Assembly (NCBI GenBank): GCA_001873755.1
Contig: MNZT01000033.1
Span: 1 to 6,950 of the forward strand
Direction of reading: 5' to 3'
DNA from: Candidatus Wirthbacteria bacterium CG2_30_54_11
Lineage (GTDB): Bacteria; Patescibacteriota; CG2-30-54-11
Length of the DNA: 6,950 nucleotides
Shown piece after piece: positions 6,807 to 6,950 of the stretch; positions within the stretch are counted from its first letter, which is position 1; every line of letters starts with the position of its first letter. The translations under genes and the position numbers were made by a program. The notes under the pieces are model-generated. The model made no database searches, was not told where the DNA came from, and worked only from the letters and a program-made list of their open reading frames with translations.

Positions 6807-6950
6807 GGGAGTATCTGTAAGAGATCAGGTTTAGGACTCTCTGAAAAATGAATATTCTTCTTTCAAAACATGATCACCGGAGTAATTTTCGTCAAATTTG
6901 CCAACCAAGCATCAATTTAGGGCGTTTTGTAGCCCTCTTTTCTCTCTTCA
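6807..6950. other. Non-coding AT-rich leader upstream of the CNNM gene
   Basis: No gene is seen here on either strand. The region is noticeably more AT-rich than the flanking coding sequence, as expected for a promoter region serving the minus-strand pair. TTGACG (minus strand, 6895-6890) and TTGAAA (6866-6861) could be -35 elements, but neither has a good -10 hexamer at proper spacing, so no promoter is called. A GAATATTC palindrome lies at 6850-6857; its role is unknown. Confidence 0.4.

Noticed and set aside
6919..6941. Small hairpin AGGGC / GCCCT with 8-nt loop followed by CTTTT on the plus strand
   Set aside because: The stem is only 5 bp and no plus-strand gene precedes it in the window. 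It could belong to something beyond the edge, but is too weak to call a terminator.

Overview
The window comes from a bacterial chromosome. It carries nrdR, a regulator largely restricted to bacteria, together with a sigma70-type promoter, a recognisable Shine-Dalgarno site and an intrinsic terminator. Base composition looks moderate, roughly half G+C by eye. All three stop codons end genes in the normal way: TGA ends the glycosyltransferase and the CNNM gene, TAG ends nrdJ, and TAA ends nrdR and the transglutaminase-like gene. This argues against a UGA-recoded lineage. The phylum cannot be fixed from sequence alone. A B12-dependent ribonucleotide reductase as the only one in view, plus a GT39-like membrane glycosyltransferase, would fit several deep-branching or candidate-phylum bacteria. 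That is inference only.

Layout. Plus strand: (1) 1-1362 is the 3' part of a polytopic GT39/PMT-like glycosyltransferase whose N-terminus lies off the window. (2) 1363-1529 is a compact regulatory region with a strong extended -10 promoter and two NrdR-box-like palindromes. (3) 1530-3710 is nrdJ, a class II (adenosylcobalamin-dependent) ribonucleotide reductase. (4) 3732-4208 is nrdR, the ATP-cone/zinc-ribbon repressor of ribonucleotide reductase genes. A perfect 13-bp hairpin at 4205-4234 separates this operon from the convergent minus-strand pair. Minus strand, read right to left: (5) 6806-5421 is a CNNM/CorC-type membrane protein (DUF21, CBS pair, CorC_HlyC domain). (6) 5412-4231 is a membrane-anchored coiled-coil protein with a transglutaminase-like cysteine domain. 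The two are close enough to be one transcription unit.

How they work together. nrdJ and nrdR form a self-regulating dNTP-supply unit. NrdJ makes deoxyribonucleotides, NrdR reads nucleotide state through an ATP-cone, and the two boxes in the promoter would let NrdR repress both nrdJ and itself. One box fills the whole -35/-10 spacer and the other sits just downstream of the expected transcription start, 32 bp centre to centre. The minus-strand pair is unrelated to nucleotide metabolism and looks like an envelope unit: an ion-transport or CBS-sensor membrane protein plus an extracytoplasmic transglutaminase-fold protein of unknown substrate.

I found no mobile element, CRISPR array, tRNA or rRNA. 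The most notable items are the NrdR-box architecture, the terminator in which the stop codons of two convergent genes base-pair with each other, and the cysteine-rich coiled-coil transglutaminase-like protein. None of these is clearly a new biological system.
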